A DNA stretch of 64,000 nt from Aquirufa lenticrescens (GTDB lineage Bacteria > Bacteroidota > Bacteroidia > Cytophagales > Spirosomataceae). The DNA is taken from assembly GCF_019916085.1 (NCBI RefSeq), contig NZ_CP049834.1, positions 1,750,501-1,814,500 on the forward strand, written 5' to 3'. Both the position numbers and the translations under genes were made by a program. Below, piece after piece: positions 36,112-45,439 of the stretch. Below the pieces are notes generated by a model. It did not search any database. It saw only the letters and a program-made list of their open reading frames with translations, and was not told the origin of the DNA. Each line of letters begins with the position of its first letter. Position 1 is the stretch's first letter.

Positions 36112-38715
36112 ATGAAACAAATTATTACGCTATTCGCACTGATGAGTTTATCATTCTCCGCTATTTCCCAGATACCTGGTGGAATGATGGGTGGTTTTGG
36201 TGCAGCGCCTAAGAAAGAAACAGTGATTCCGGGTACTGCGCAAGCAGCGTCTAAAGGAAGCGCAAAAATCATCGGATTCTTATTGGATTCGACGGATTCA
36301 AAGCCAGTGGAATTCGCCACTTTGGCCTTAATCAATACAAAGACTAATAAACCAGTAGACGGTACTGTGGCAGATGGCGTAGGTAAATTTACCTTGAACA
36401 AAGTCGCAGTGGGATCGTATAAAATTGTTGTCTCATTTATCGGTTATGAAAGTAAAACGGTTTTTGTTACCATTTCAGAAAAAAATGACGACCGCGATTT
36501 AGGTGTCATCAAACTACAACAAAGCTCTAAAATGCTTTCTGAAGTAACGGTGGAAGGTCAACGGGCATTAATCGAAGAACGTGTAGATCGCACGGTTTAT
36601 AATGCAGAAAAAGATGCCTCTAACCGTGGTGGAGATGCGACAGATGTATTGAAAAAAGTACCGATGTTATCAGTCGATTTAGATGGTAATCCTTCCCTTC
36701 GTGGTTCTGCCAGCGTAAAGGTGTTGATTAACAATAAGCCATCTACCATTATGGCCTCTAATATTGCAGATGCCTTACGTCAAATTCCAGCCGATATGAT
36801 CAAGACGGTGGAAGTAATTACGTCTCCATCTGCTAAGTATGATGCGGAAGGATCAGCTGGTATCATTAATATTGTCACTAAGAAAAACACCTTACAAGGT
36901 TTAACCTTGTCATTTGATTCTTCAGCGGGTGTTCGTGGTTCTAATTTATCATTGAACGGAAACTTCAGAAACAAGAATTGGGGCTTATCCTTAGGCGGTT
37001 TTGGCCGTTCTGAATACAATGTGAATGGGAAGTTTGAAAGTACGCAGATCACCACTAACAATGGCATGCAAACTACAAACGTTCAGACAGCAGAATCCCG
37101 TCGTGAGGGTTTATTTGGTAATTACCAGTTAGGTTTTGATTGGGATATTAACAAGTTTAATTCGATTACTTCTAGTGTTCGTTTCGGTGTTCGCAATGGT
37201 AATAACTGGCAAGATGGATTGCAACAAATCAGAAACGGAGTAGTTTCATCGCTTCGTAATACGAATTCTCTAGATGAATCGGCAAACGTGGATGTGAATA
37301 TTGATTACACGCATACGTTCGAAAAAGCACAACGTGAGTTCTCGATCTTATCGATGTACAGCCGCAATAACCGTGCAAACGACTTCTACAATTTGATTCT
37401 AAATCCGAAGTCTACGATGAGCGAAATTATGAGCTCGATTAAGAATGAAAACACATCTTATAATGAGGAGGCTACATTCCAAATGGATTACCAAACTCCA
37501 CTAGGCAAGAATCAGTTACTTGAATTTGGAGGAAAAGGAATTCTTCGTAATGTGACATCAGATTACAAATCATTTACAGGCACTTCAGGAGGCATTTATA
37601 CGCAGGTGAATTCGGCTATTTTGCCATCCAACGTGTTTGATTACAATCAGAACATCTACAGCACCTATGGTTCTTATACGTTAACCACTAAGAATAAGTG
37701 GAGTATTAAGACAGGTGCGAGGTACGAATACACGGATATTACAGCTAGTTTCTTGAAAAAAGAAGGTCAAAATACGGTGATTCCAGCTTATGGCGTGTTA
37801 GTTCCTAGTTTCAATATGTCTAAAACGTTCAAGTCAGGTACTTGGAGATTCAGCTATAACCGCCGTATTCAACGTCCAGGAATTCAAAATTTGAATCCAA
37901 ACGTAAATGCAACGAACCCATTAAATATCTCAACGGGTAACCCGAACTTAGCACCAGAATACACGAATAACTACGAGGTTTCGTTTAGCAAATTTGTGAA
38001 ACAAACATACGTTTCTACTTCTTTCTTTGTTCGTAATACGACAGGTGCGATTAATCAAATTAGAGAGGTGTTTGGAGATACGGTTAAAACTACCTCTAGA
38101 AATATTGGTAATGAAGATGCCTATGGTATGAACGTGAACTTGAATGTGAACCTTTCTAACAAGTTGATGATTGGTGGAGGCGGTGATCTTTCTTACTTGG
38201 TATTAGCGAACAATGTGGCTGATCCGTTGTTGAACGCGAAGAATGAAGGCTTGCAAACAAACTTCCGTGTTTTCGGTAATTACAACATCGGAAATGGTTG
38301 GGGAGCTCAAATTTTCTCTTTTTACCGAGTTAATCAAGTTCAATTACAAGGTTCTCAAGGTGGATTTGGAATTTATAGTTTGAGCTTTAAGAAGGACTTT
38401 AAGAATAAAAAGGGAAGTATTGGATTCGGTGCAGAAAATTTCTTTACTCCTGAGGGTTTTGTTATTCGCAGTGAAACGAAGACTCCTACCATTAATCAGG
38501 TGAGTGAAAATACATTACGCAACATGAACTTTAAGATCAACTTCTCTTACCGTATCGGTAAGATGAGCTTTGGTCCTACGAAGAAAAAGAAATCAGTGAA
38601 TAATGACGATACGAAAGGCGAAGGCGATGCAGCTCCAGCAGCTCCACAACAACCAATGGGTATGCCAGGCATGCGTATGGGAGGCGGTGGCGGAGGCTTC
38701 GGCGGGCCACGTTAA
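36112..38715 (+). CDS. TonB-dependent outer-membrane protein with carboxypeptidase-like domain and Gly/Met-rich ends
   Basis: An 867-residue protein. Signal peptide (LFALMSLSFSAISQ), then a Gly/Met-rich patch GGMMGGFGAA, a carboxypeptidase-regulatory-like domain (FLLDSTDSKPVEFATLAL), a plug (DVLKKVPMLSVDLDGN, SPSAKYDAEGSAGIINIVTKK) and a long barrel of the OMP_b-brl type. The last 30 residues are again Gly/Met/Pro-rich (MGMPGMRMGGGG). No partner lipoprotein is adjacent, and the cargo is unknown. A terminator follows. Confidence 0.87.
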   Translation: MKQIITLFALMSLSFSAISQIPGGMMGGFGAAPKKETVIPGTAQAASKGSAKIIGFLLDSTDSKPVEFATLALINTKTNKPVDGTVADGVGKFTLNKVAVGSYKIVVSFIGYESKTVFVTISEKNDDRDLGVIKLQQSSKMLSEVTVEGQRALIEERVDRTVYNAEKDASNRGGDATDVLKKVPMLSVDLDGNPSLRGSASVKVLINNKPSTIMASNIADALRQIPADMIKTVEVITSPSAKYDAEGSAGIINIVTKKNTLQGLTLSFDSSAGVRGSNLSLNGNFRNKNWGLSLGGFGRSEYNVNGKFESTQITTNNGMQTTNVQTAESRREGLFGNYQLGFDWDINKFNSITSSVRFGVRNGNNWQDGLQQIRNGVVSSLRNTNSLDESANVDVNIDYTHTFEKAQREFSILSMYSRNNRANDFYNLILNPKSTMSEIMSSIKNENTSYNEEATFQMDYQTPLGKNQLLEFGGKGILRNVTSDYKSFTGTSGGIYTQVNSAILPSNVFDYNQNIYSTYGSYTLTTKNKWSIKTGARYEYTDITASFLKKEGQNTVIPAYGVLVPSFNMSKTFKSGTWRFSYNRRIQRPGIQNLNPNVNATNPLNISTGNPNLAPEYTNNYEVSFSKFVKQTYVSTSFFVRNTTGAINQIREVFGDTVKTTSRNIGNEDAYGMNVNLNVNLSNKLMIGGGGDLSYLVLANNVADPLLNAKNEGLQTNFRVFGNYNIGNGWGAQIFSFYRVNQVQLQGSQGGFGIYSLSFKKDFKNKKGSIGFGAENFFTPEGFVIRSETKTPTINQVSENTLRNMNFKINFSYRIGKMSFGPTKKKKSVNNDDTKGEGDAAPAAPQQPMGMPGMRMGGGGGGFGGPR

Positions 38716-38735
38716 TCGGAAGATAAATTGGAAGA

Positions 38736-38764
38736 AGGGGAATCAGCAATGGTTCCCTTTTTTT
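38736..38764 (+). terminator. Rho-independent terminator of the TonB-dependent protein gene
   Basis: GGGAA (38738-38742) and TTCCC (38753-38757) pair around a ten-base loop and are followed by seven T. Confidence 0.7.
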
Positions 38765-38798
38765 ATTTATTGGGTTCACATGTGGTGGCGATGAATAG

Positions 38799-39773
38799 CT
38801 ATTTATTGCGTTCTATCGTGTAGCTAATCAGATCGCCCAGCGAGTTGCGATATTCAGACGCAGGAAAGGTGGCTAAGATGGTGCGAGCTTCCTCAGCGAT
38901 TTCATTCATCTTCTGATTAGCGTAGGCCAGGCCTCCCGTTGATTTTACAAATTCGATGACCTCGCGTACTTTATTGGAATCTTCTGACTCTTTCTTGATT
39001 AGTTGAATGATGCGTTTTTTAGTAGAGTTATCCGTGTTCTGAAGGGCATAAATCAGGGGCAAGGTCATCTTTTTCTCTTTGATGTCGATTCCCAAAGGTT
39101 TCCCAATTTCTGCATCCCCGTAATCAAACAAGTCATCCTTAATTTGGAAAGCGATACCCACTTTTTCCCCGAATAAACGTGCCTTCTCTACCATTTCCCC
39201 ATCCGCGCCAGCGGATTGAAATCCGACCGCACAGCAAGCGGCGATTAGCGTCGCCGTTTTCTTCGTAATTATATCAAAATAGACATCTTCTGTGATGTCT
39301 AGTTTTCGCGCTTTCTCAATTTGTAATAATTCTCCCTCTGACATTTCACGGACGGCCGTCGAAACTGATTTTAATAGATCGAAATCTTCGTGTTCAACGG
39401 AAAGCAATAGACCTTTGGAAAGTAAATAGTCCCCTACTAAAACGGCAATCTTATTCTTCCAGATTGCATTGATGGAAAAGAATCCGCGTCTATAATTTGA
39501 ATCATCTACGACGTCGTCGTGAACCAAGGTTGCAGTGTGCAATAATTCAATCAACGCAGCTCCCCGGAATGTTTTCTCCGTGATCTCTCCCATACAGCCT
39601 GCCGTTAAAAAAACGAACATGGGGCGCATCTGTTTTCCCTTTCTTTGGACAATATAATGCATGATGGTGTCGAGCAACATCACTTTTGTCTTCATGAAAG
39701 CTTTGAACTTCCCTTCGAATGCCTTCATCGAATCGTCGATGGGAGCTTGAATGGAAGAAATGGAGTAGGACAT
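38799..39773 (-). CDS. Polyprenyl diphosphate synthase
   Basis: A 324-residue trans-prenyltransferase. The first Asp-rich motif is HDDVVDDSNYRRG at about residue 88, the second is IKDDLFDYGDAE at about 212; GKQMRPMFVFLTAG precedes. Likely an octaprenyl- or heptaprenyl-type synthase supplying the menaquinone side chain; chain length cannot be read with confidence. Divergent from the patatin gene. Confidence 0.92.
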   Translation of the reverse strand: MSYSISSIQAPIDDSMKAFEGKFKAFMKTKVMLLDTIMHYIVQRKGKQMRPMFVFLTAGCMGEITEKTFRGAALIELLHTATLVHDDVVDDSNYRRGFFSINAIWKNKIAVLVGDYLLSKGLLLSVEHEDFDLLKSVSTAVREMSEGELLQIEKARKLDITEDVYFDIITKKTATLIAACCAVGFQSAGADGEMVEKARLFGEKVGIAFQIKDDLFDYGDAEIGKPLGIDIKEKKMTLPLIYALQNTDNSTKKRIIQLIKKESEDSNKVREVIEFVKSTGGLAYANQKMNEIAEEARTILATFPASEYRNSLGDLISYTIERNK

Positions 39774-39792
39774 GCGGATTGTTTGAATCAGT

Positions 39793-39808
39793 AAATTGCG
39801 TAAATTTA
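39793..39808. promoter_or_regulatory. Shared 16-base element with palindromic -7 box
   Basis: AAATTGCGTAAATTTA, identical to 46444-46459. Its TAAATTTA is its own reverse complement and resembles TAnnTTTG in both directions. It lies between the divergent polyprenyl synthase and patatin genes. Confidence 0.4.
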
Positions 39809-39834
39809 ATCAGAATTGTGGATATAAAGGTATT

Positions 39835-40695
39835 ATGAGTCAGATTTTAGTCTTAGCAGGTGGTTCTGTAAAAGGCGCGTTTCAAGCGGGCGTTATCAAG
39901 GCGCTTTTTGAGAAAGGTTATCAGCCGGATGCTATTTATGGTGTTTCAGCTGGAAGTTTAAATGCGGCTTATTTAGTGAACCAGTTTGGTCAGCAAGCAA
40001 ATACTGGCCTTCCTATTTCCTATCCTCAGGCAGCTCAGGATTTATGGGATTTTTGGGAGCGACGCATTACGCGTCCTGAATGCTTATCTAAACCATTTAA
40101 CATTTTTCAGCTTGGCTGGACGGCATTAACGAAGCGGTTTAAGGGCCTAGTAGATACGAGTCCTTTACGGGATCTTTTAACTGAAGTATTGCAGGATAGG
40201 AATTTACAGGCTAGTCCAGTGGGCTTAAAAGTAGGGGCAGTGAATATTATGGAGGGGGCTATGCATTATGTGGACCCGAGTTTTGAGAATTTCACTGATT
40301 ACCTTATGGCATCCTCGGCTGTGCCCATTTTGATGCCTGTGGTGAAGATTGAGGGCGAAAAGCGCAAATCCTACCTAGACGGAGGTTTACGTGACGTGGC
40401 GCCATTGCAAAAGGCTATCAATGATGGTGCCAAAGAAGTAGTAGTGATCGCCTGTCATACGGAAATGATCGAAGGCGGGGATTTTGACTCAGGGGATCTG
40501 TTAGCCTTAGTCGATCGGGTGATGGATATTGCAGTCAATGAGATTTTGAATGCGGATTTAAAAATGTCTCGCCCCGAAGTAAAGTTGACAATTATCAGAC
40601 CTAAGCAACCTCTCAGTATCGATATTCAGCGTTTTACGAAAATGGATATTCGTCGGATGCTGGAAACGGGTTATGCCCGTGGAATGAGTGAATAA
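39835..40695 (+). CDS. Patatin-like phospholipase
   Basis: A 286-residue acyl hydrolase. LVLAGGSVKGAFQAG gives the oxyanion region, GVSAGSLNA the nucleophile elbow (Ser at about residue 40), and LDGGLRDVAP the catalytic Asp (DGG) at about 182. Start ATG 39835 is just before MSQILVLAGG; a start at 39796 would include the promoter region. Cytoplasmic, substrate unknown. Its end touches the frr terminator. Confidence 0.88.
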   Translation: MSQILVLAGGSVKGAFQAGVIKALFEKGYQPDAIYGVSAGSLNAAYLVNQFGQQANTGLPISYPQAAQDLWDFWERRITRPECLSKPFNIFQLGWTALTKRFKGLVDTSPLRDLLTEVLQDRNLQASPVGLKVGAVNIMEGAMHYVDPSFENFTDYLMASSAVPILMPVVKIEGEKRKSYLDGGLRDVAPLQKAINDGAKEVVVIACHTEMIEGGDFDSGDLLALVDRVMDIAVNEILNADLKMSRPEVKLTIIRPKQPLSIDIQRFTKMDIRRMLETGYARGMSE

Positions 40696-40720
40696 AAAAA
40701 GCCTCGAATTTCGAGGCTTT
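40694..40720 (-). terminator. Rho-independent terminator of frr
   Basis: A ten-base perfect stem (AAAGCCTCGA with TCGAGGCTTT, 40698-40720) with a three-base loop. Leftward it ends in a run of seven T. Rightward it could also end the patatin transcript, though only a short T run is present there. Confidence 0.85.
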
Positions 40721-40724
40721 CAAA

Positions 40725-41285
40725 TTATACCGACATGATGTCTTTTTCCTTTTCGACGAAGACCTGGTCGATCTTGGCGATGTAGGCATCTGTTTTCTTT
40801 TGGATTTTGTCTTCAGCATCTTTGATGGCATCTTCAGACACACCATCTCCTTTTAGTTTCTTGATGCTATTATTTCCGTCTTGACGTGCATTGCGGATAT
40901 TAATCTTAGCCACTTCGATTTCTTGTTTCACACGCTTGACTAAATCACGGCGACGCTCTTCTGTCAATGGAGGAATCGATAAGCGAATAATTTCACCATC
41001 ATTCATTGGATTCAAACCTAGACTTGAATTACGAATAGACTTCTCGATTTCTGCGAAAATTCCTTTCTCAAATGGTTTAATCGCAATCGTGCGCGCATCG
41101 GGCGTGGTCACAGAAGCAGCCCCCGAGATAGGCGTTTGCATACCATAATAATCGATGGTTAAGCCATCTAACATCGAAGTATGTGCTTTCCCTGCTCTAA
41201 TTTTAGACAATTCAATGTTTAAGTGCTTGATCGCACCGTCCATGGTTTCGACAGCTGCGTCAATATAGAATTCGATTTCTTCCAT
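40725..41285 (-). CDS. frr: Ribosome recycling factor
   Basis: A 186-residue factor that splits the post-termination ribosome with EF-G. MDGAIKHLNIELSKIRAGKA, then PISGAASVTTPDARTIAIKPFEKG and PPLTEERRRDLVKRVKQE, are the family blocks. It follows pyrH by 8 bases, the standard pyrH-frr pair. Confidence 0.96.
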   Translation of the reverse strand: MEEIEFYIDAAVETMDGAIKHLNIELSKIRAGKAHTSMLDGLTIDYYGMQTPISGAASVTTPDARTIAIKPFEKGIFAEIEKSIRNSSLGLNPMNDGEIIRLSIPPLTEERRRDLVKRVKQEIEVAKINIRNARQDGNNSIKKLKGDGVSEDAIKDAEDKIQKKTDAYIAKIDQVFVEKEKDIMSV

Positions 41286-41293
41286 TTTATCAA

Positions 41294-42004
41294 TTAACTA
41301 ATTAATGTTCCAACATCCTCACCCGATACTAAGGCGGCTAAATTCCCTTCTTTATTCATGTCGAATACGATGATGGGAACGTTATTTTCTTGGCATAAAG
41401 TGAATGCCGTGGTATCCATAATTTTCAAGCCTTTCGAAATCGCTTCAGTGAAACTCAAGTTTGTATAGCGAGTTGCTGAGGCATCTTTTTCTGGGTCAGC
41501 GGTATAAACACCATCTACACGGGTTCCTTTTAAAACGACATCTGCTTCGATTTCAATCGCACGTAAAGAGGCTGTCGAATCAGTGGTGAAATACGGGTTA
41601 CCAGTTCCTGCTCCAAAGATAACAATACGCCCTTTTTCTAAGTGACGCATCGCACGACGGCGAATGAATGGTTCGCAAACCGCTTCTACTTTAATGGCTG
41701 TCATCATCCGCGTGTACAAACCTTGTTTTTCCAAAGAAGCTTGTACCGCCATCCCGTTAATTACGGTCGCTAACATGCCCATATAATCGCCTTGAACGCG
41801 GTCAATGCCAGCTTTTGCTGCACTTGCACCACGGAAGATGTTTCCTCCACCAATAACGATCGCTACTTCAACGCCTAAATCATGCACTTTTTTAATTTCA
41901 GCGGCATATTGACCAAGAATGGTTGGGTCAATGACCTCTCCATCTGTCGAAAGAGATTCGCCTGAAAGTTTTAATAAAATGCGTTTGTATTTAGGTTCTT
42001 TCAT
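41294..42004 (-). CDS. pyrH: UMP kinase
   Basis: A 236-residue hexameric kinase making [16 protein letters not shown] at the N-terminus, [13 protein letters not shown], and the [14 protein letters not shown] motif ([17 protein letters not shown]). Also [29 protein letters not shown]-like residues for nucleotide binding. Leads the pyrH-frr operon with its own promoter. Confidence 0.96.
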   Translation of the reverse strand: MKEPKYKRILLKLSGESLSTDGEVIDPTILGQYAAEIKKVHDLGVEVAIVIGGGNIFRGASAAKAGIDRVQGDYMGMLATVINGMAVQASLEKQGLYTRMMTAIKVEAVCEPFIRRRAMRHLEKGRIVIFGAGTGNPYFTTDSTASLRAIEIEADVVLKGTRVDGVYTADPEKDASATRYTNLSFTEAISKGLKIMDTTAFTLCQENNVPIIVFDMNKEGNLAALVSGEDVGTLIS

Positions 42005-42036
42005 GAGGAGCTCGTTTATGTCGATTTTGTGCGATG

Positions 42037-42066
42037 CAAATTTAGGAAAAATATAGGTCTAGGCAA
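42037..42066 (-). promoter_or_regulatory. Promoter of pyrH-frr
   Basis: On the minus strand TAAATTTG (42037-42044) matches TAnnTTTG, with TTG at 42064-42066 and a 19-base spacer. The -33 part lies inside the end of the crtW gene. Confidence 0.65.
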
Positions 42067-42754
42067 GGCTTTCGTCCTTGGCTTTGGGTAATTTATACCA
42101 AGGCAAATAGGGATGCGCATGGTGTTCATAATGATAGCCAAAAAAGTAGCAAGAAATAAACGCCCAAATATGGTTTTTTCCCTGACTTCTCGACTGTTGC
42201 TTATTATCCGCTGCGTGTTCACCCCGATGCGGCAGGTAGGTCCCGAAAATAAATAATTGCAGGGTACTCAAAATGGCAGGTACTTCCCAAAATAAAATCA
42301 AGTTCCACATCGGAAACCAGATTTTCAGAATATTATACGTGATCGCCATCGCCAATACTTGTTTCCAGGTGACATATTGCCAAATGAATTGGAACCACCA
42401 AAACAAGAAAGGCCCTTGGTGTACGTCTGGATCGGAATCCGTATTAACGTGGGCATGATGCAAATGGTGTTTGGCACGTAAAGTGCTGTAATCGTTAAAG
42501 GCAAAAAGGATGGTACAGAAACGTCCGATGGCGTGATTTATACGAGGGTTCTCCGTATAAACAACACCGTGAATGGCATCGTGTGAGGTGATGAATAAAC
42601 CCGTGTAAAGGTGGGTCTGGATTAATACCGCGACATAGATCCAAGGATTTGACCAGCTGAAATCAGCGTCTATCCAATAGGCTAAATTCGCGCACCACAG
42701 CGTTATCAATACCGCAGCCCAAATAATTCCCTGAAATTTACTTACTTTGTTCAT
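42059..42754 (-). CDS. crtW: CrtW-type beta-carotene ketolase (fatty-acid-desaturase-like di-iron enzyme)
   Basis: A 231-residue membrane di-iron oxygenase. Histidine boxes HDAIH, HHLHH(AHVNTDSDPDVH) and HYEHH are visible, with FGTYLPHRGEH between. The last box with PYLPWYKLPKA and the TDSDPD stretch fit CrtW ketolases rather than lipid desaturases. It would put keto groups on beta-carotene, giving a red pigment. No other carotenoid genes adjoin it, so the substrate is inferred. Confidence 0.75.
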   Translation of the reverse strand: MNKVSKFQGIIWAAVLITLWCANLAYWIDADFSWSNPWIYVAVLIQTHLYTGLFITSHDAIHGVVYTENPRINHAIGRFCTILFAFNDYSTLRAKHHLHHAHVNTDSDPDVHQGPFLFWWFQFIWQYVTWKQVLAMAITYNILKIWFPMWNLILFWEVPAILSTLQLFIFGTYLPHRGEHAADNKQQSRSQGKNHIWAFISCYFFGYHYEHHAHPYLPWYKLPKAKDESLA

Positions 42755-42764
42755 CGAAAATCAG

Positions 42765-42778
42765 CCAGATATGTCTGG
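42765..42778. promoter_or_regulatory. Palindrome between crtW and the GH43 gene
   Basis: CCAGA and TCTGG, perfect five-base arms around TATG, in a 45-base divergent gap. Could be an operator; evidence is weak. Confidence 0.3.
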
Positions 42779-42799
42779 TACCTATATGACCTCAAAACT

Positions 42800-44575
42800 A
42801 TGAAAATTGTTCCAGCATTGTTGCTTTTTATTTTGTCTTTTGCTTTTTCAGCCGGCGCGCAAACCGCTTTATCATCAGCACAATCCACCTATTGCAATCC
42901 GATGAACTTGGATTATGGATTTACACCCATTCCTAATTTTTCGGAACAAGGACGTCACAGGGCTACTGCTGATCCGGTGATTTCGTATTTCAAAGACAAG
43001 TATTATTTGTTTTCAACGAACCAATGGGGCTATTGGTGGAGTAAGGATATGTTGAAATGGAACTTTGTATCCCGCCGATTTCTGCAACCTTACCACAAAG
43101 TGTATGATGAATTGTGTGCACCTGCGACGCTTACTTTAGGCGACAGTTTGTTAGTGATTGGTTCCACGTATGCAAAGGATTTTACGCTTTGGTATTCCCA
43201 AAAACCGGAAACCGATACCTGGAAAGAGGCAGTTCATGCCTTTACAGCTGGTGCCTGGGATCCCGCTTTCTTTTTAGATGACGATAACCGGCTGTATTTA
43301 TACCACGGTTCAAGTAATTTTTATCCGATGTACGGGCAGGAATTGGATCGCAAGACCTTGCAGCCCATCGGGGAGCGTAAAGATTTGATCAAGCTGAATG
43401 ATGAGCTACATGGCTGGGAGCGTTTTGGGGAATACCAGGATAATACCTTCTTGAAGCCTTTTATGGAGGGAGCTTGGATGAATAAATACAAGGGAAAATA
43501 CTATTTACAATATGGGGCGCCTGGAACGGAATTTTCGGCTTATGGCGATGGTGTTTACACGTCGGATCATCCGATGGGACCGTTTACCTACCAAGCGCAC
43601 AATCCGTTTTCGTTTAAGCCCGGTGGATTTACGCGCGGTGCGGGTCATGGGGCTACTTTTGAGGGCCAATATGGCAATTGGTGGCATGTTTCTACGATTA
43701 CCATTGCGGTGAAGAATAGTTTTGAGCGTCGTCTGGGACTTTGGCCTACGTATTTTGATCAAGATGGAATTATGTTTACTAATACGGCTTATGGAGATTA
43801 TCCGCATTATATGCCCATGAAAAAAGTAGACAAGCCGTCAGAATTATTTACGGGTTGGATGCTGTTGAATTACAATAAACCGGTGAGAGTCTCTTCGAGT
43901 TTGCCGGGTTATTCTGCGAATTTTGCGGTAGACGAGCAAATGAAAACCTATTGGTCTGCGGCCTCTTCGAAAAAAGGGGAGTGGATTGAGACCGATTTAG
44001 GGGAGGTTTCTACGTTAAAAGCCTTGCAATTGAATTATGCGGATCAAGATGTGGATTCGAGTTTCCTGGGGAAGATGAATGGTATCTACCACCAGTACCA
44101 AGTGTTAGGTAGCAAGGATGGTCAGAAATGGGAGTTGATTATTGATAAGTCTACAAACAAAACAGACATTCCGCACGATTATGTCGAATTAAAGAAGCCA
44201 GTGGAAGTGCGTTACCTTAAACTGGTAAATCACCACATGGCGGCGGGAAAATTTGCAATTTCGGGTATTCGCGCTTTCGGTTTTGGTCATGGCCAAAAGC
44301 CAGGTGTCATCAAGGATCTATTGGTTTTGCGCGGCGAACATGATTCGCGCAGTGCCTGGTTAAAATGGGGGCATAAGCCTAATGCGACGGGTTATGTCAT
44401 TTATTCAGGTATTGCGCCAGATAAAATGTATACCTCGGTGCAGGTTTTTGGGGCGAACGAATATTATTTCAAATCCATGGACCGTGGCAAGACCTATTAT
44501 TTCCAAATCGAAGCCTTCAACGAGAATGGTATTGGAGAACGCGGGCCTATTATCGAGTCAAAATCAAGCCTTTGA
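42800..44575 (+). CDS. Secreted GH43-type glycoside hydrolase with discoidin-like and FnIII domains
   Basis: A 591-residue secreted protein. Signal peptide (ALLLFILSFAFSAGAQ), then a five-bladed-propeller-like domain starting with HRATADPVISYFKDKYYLF, the GH43 opening with the catalytic Asp. GAWDPAFFLDDDNRLYLY follows, and FMEGAWMNKYKGKYYLQY probably holds the catalytic Glu. Residues about 360-490 resemble an F5/8 type C (CBM32) domain, and about 510-590 a fibronectin type III domain. Substrate likely an arabinose- or xylose-containing glycan. Its end overlaps the transporter gene by 12 bases. Confidence 0.85.
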   Translation: MKIVPALLLFILSFAFSAGAQTALSSAQSTYCNPMNLDYGFTPIPNFSEQGRHRATADPVISYFKDKYYLFSTNQWGYWWSKDMLKWNFVSRRFLQPYHKVYDELCAPATLTLGDSLLVIGSTYAKDFTLWYSQKPETDTWKEAVHAFTAGAWDPAFFLDDDNRLYLYHGSSNFYPMYGQELDRKTLQPIGERKDLIKLNDELHGWERFGEYQDNTFLKPFMEGAWMNKYKGKYYLQYGAPGTEFSAYGDGVYTSDHPMGPFTYQAHNPFSFKPGGFTRGAGHGATFEGQYGNWWHVSTITIAVKNSFERRLGLWPTYFDQDGIMFTNTAYGDYPHYMPMKKVDKPSELFTGWMLLNYNKPVRVSSSLPGYSANFAVDEQMKTYWSAASSKKGEWIETDLGEVSTLKALQLNYADQDVDSSFLGKMNGIYHQYQVLGSKDGQKWELIIDKSTNKTDIPHDYVELKKPVEVRYLKLVNHHMAAGKFAISGIRAFGFGHGQKPGVIKDLLVLRGEHDSRSAWLKWGHKPNATGYVIYSGIAPDKMYTSVQVFGANEYYFKSMDRGKTYYFQIEAFNENGIGERGPIIESKSSL

Positions 44576-45439
44576 TCGGTTGATTTCGTATACCCCGATT
44601 AACAAGACGATCATCGCAATCACTTGCGAAAGGTATACTTGTTCTCCATCGAATACGCCCCAACCTACGGCTACAATTGGAATGATGTAGGTCACAGAAC
44701 TGGCCACAATCGCGTTCGTCCATTTGATGAGTTGGTTGAATAACACCATGGCGATCGCAGAGCCGAAAACACCTAAAGAACAAGCGGCTAAAAATGGCCA
44801 CCATTCAATTGCTTGCGAAAAGAATCCAGTGGAGGCTAATAGAATTAACGAAAGCGGACCGATCGCCATAAAGATGCCCGCAGTTGACGTGAAGGGATTT
44901 AAACCGGATAATTTGGTCTTCACGATATGCAGATTAAAACCGTACAAGAAAGTGGCTAACACCACCCAAAGTGCATGATAATTAAAATCAATATTGAATC
45001 CTTCTCCACCTACAATCAATCCAAAACAACCGGCAATTCCAAGAACGATACCGAGCATTTGACGCCATTGAAAACCTTGTTTAAATAAAAGAATTCCCAC
45101 GATCAAGGTAAACAGTGGAGTGAAGGCGTTTAACATACCAGATAAGGCCGATGTCAAATGCTTTCCGGCAATAGAAAACAGAATAGCAGGGATTAAATTT
45201 CCGGTTAAACCGGCTAAAAAAAAGCTTTTCCAGTGCTCTTTTTTCACCTCATGTCTTTGTTTCAAAAAGACTGGGATAAAAAAAATGAAGGCCGCAAAAA
45301 TACGCAATGCACCCACTTGTGGAGAACTGTAATAGACTAAGCTTTTCTTGACTAAAATAAATGAGCTTCCCCAGATCAAAGAAAGGGCTGTAAAGGCCAA
45401 AATAACGAGTAATACGGGGGATTTTTGCTTGTTTTCCAT
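44564..45439 (-). CDS. EamA/DMT-family transporter
   Basis: A 291-residue membrane protein with about ten hydrophobic segments in two EamA repeats. ALSLIWGSSFILVKKSL opens the first repeat, SALSGMLNAFTPLFTLIVGIL is its end, and ASSVTYIIPIVAVGWGVFDGE is the matching part of the second. Substrate unknown (amino acid or metabolite export in relatives). Its ATG overlaps the dus stop by one base (TAATG). Confidence 0.88.
   Translation of the reverse strand: MENKQKSPVLLVILAFTALSLIWGSSFILVKKSLVYYSSPQVGALRIFAAFIFFIPVFLKQRHEVKKEHWKSFFLAGLTGNLIPAILFSIAGKHLTSALSGMLNAFTPLFTLIVGILLFKQGFQWRQMLGIVLGIAGCFGLIVGGEGFNIDFNYHALWVVLATFLYGFNLHIVKTKLSGLNPFTSTAGIFMAIGPLSLILLASTGFFSQAIEWWPFLAACSLGVFGSAIAMVLFNQLIKWTNAIVASSVTYIIPIVAVGWGVFDGEQVYLSQVIAMIVLLIGVYEINRSKA

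Noticed and set aside
42016-42222. Short leftward frame across the end of crtW
   Set aside because: It overlaps the CrtW coding sequence in another frame and includes the pyrH promoter.
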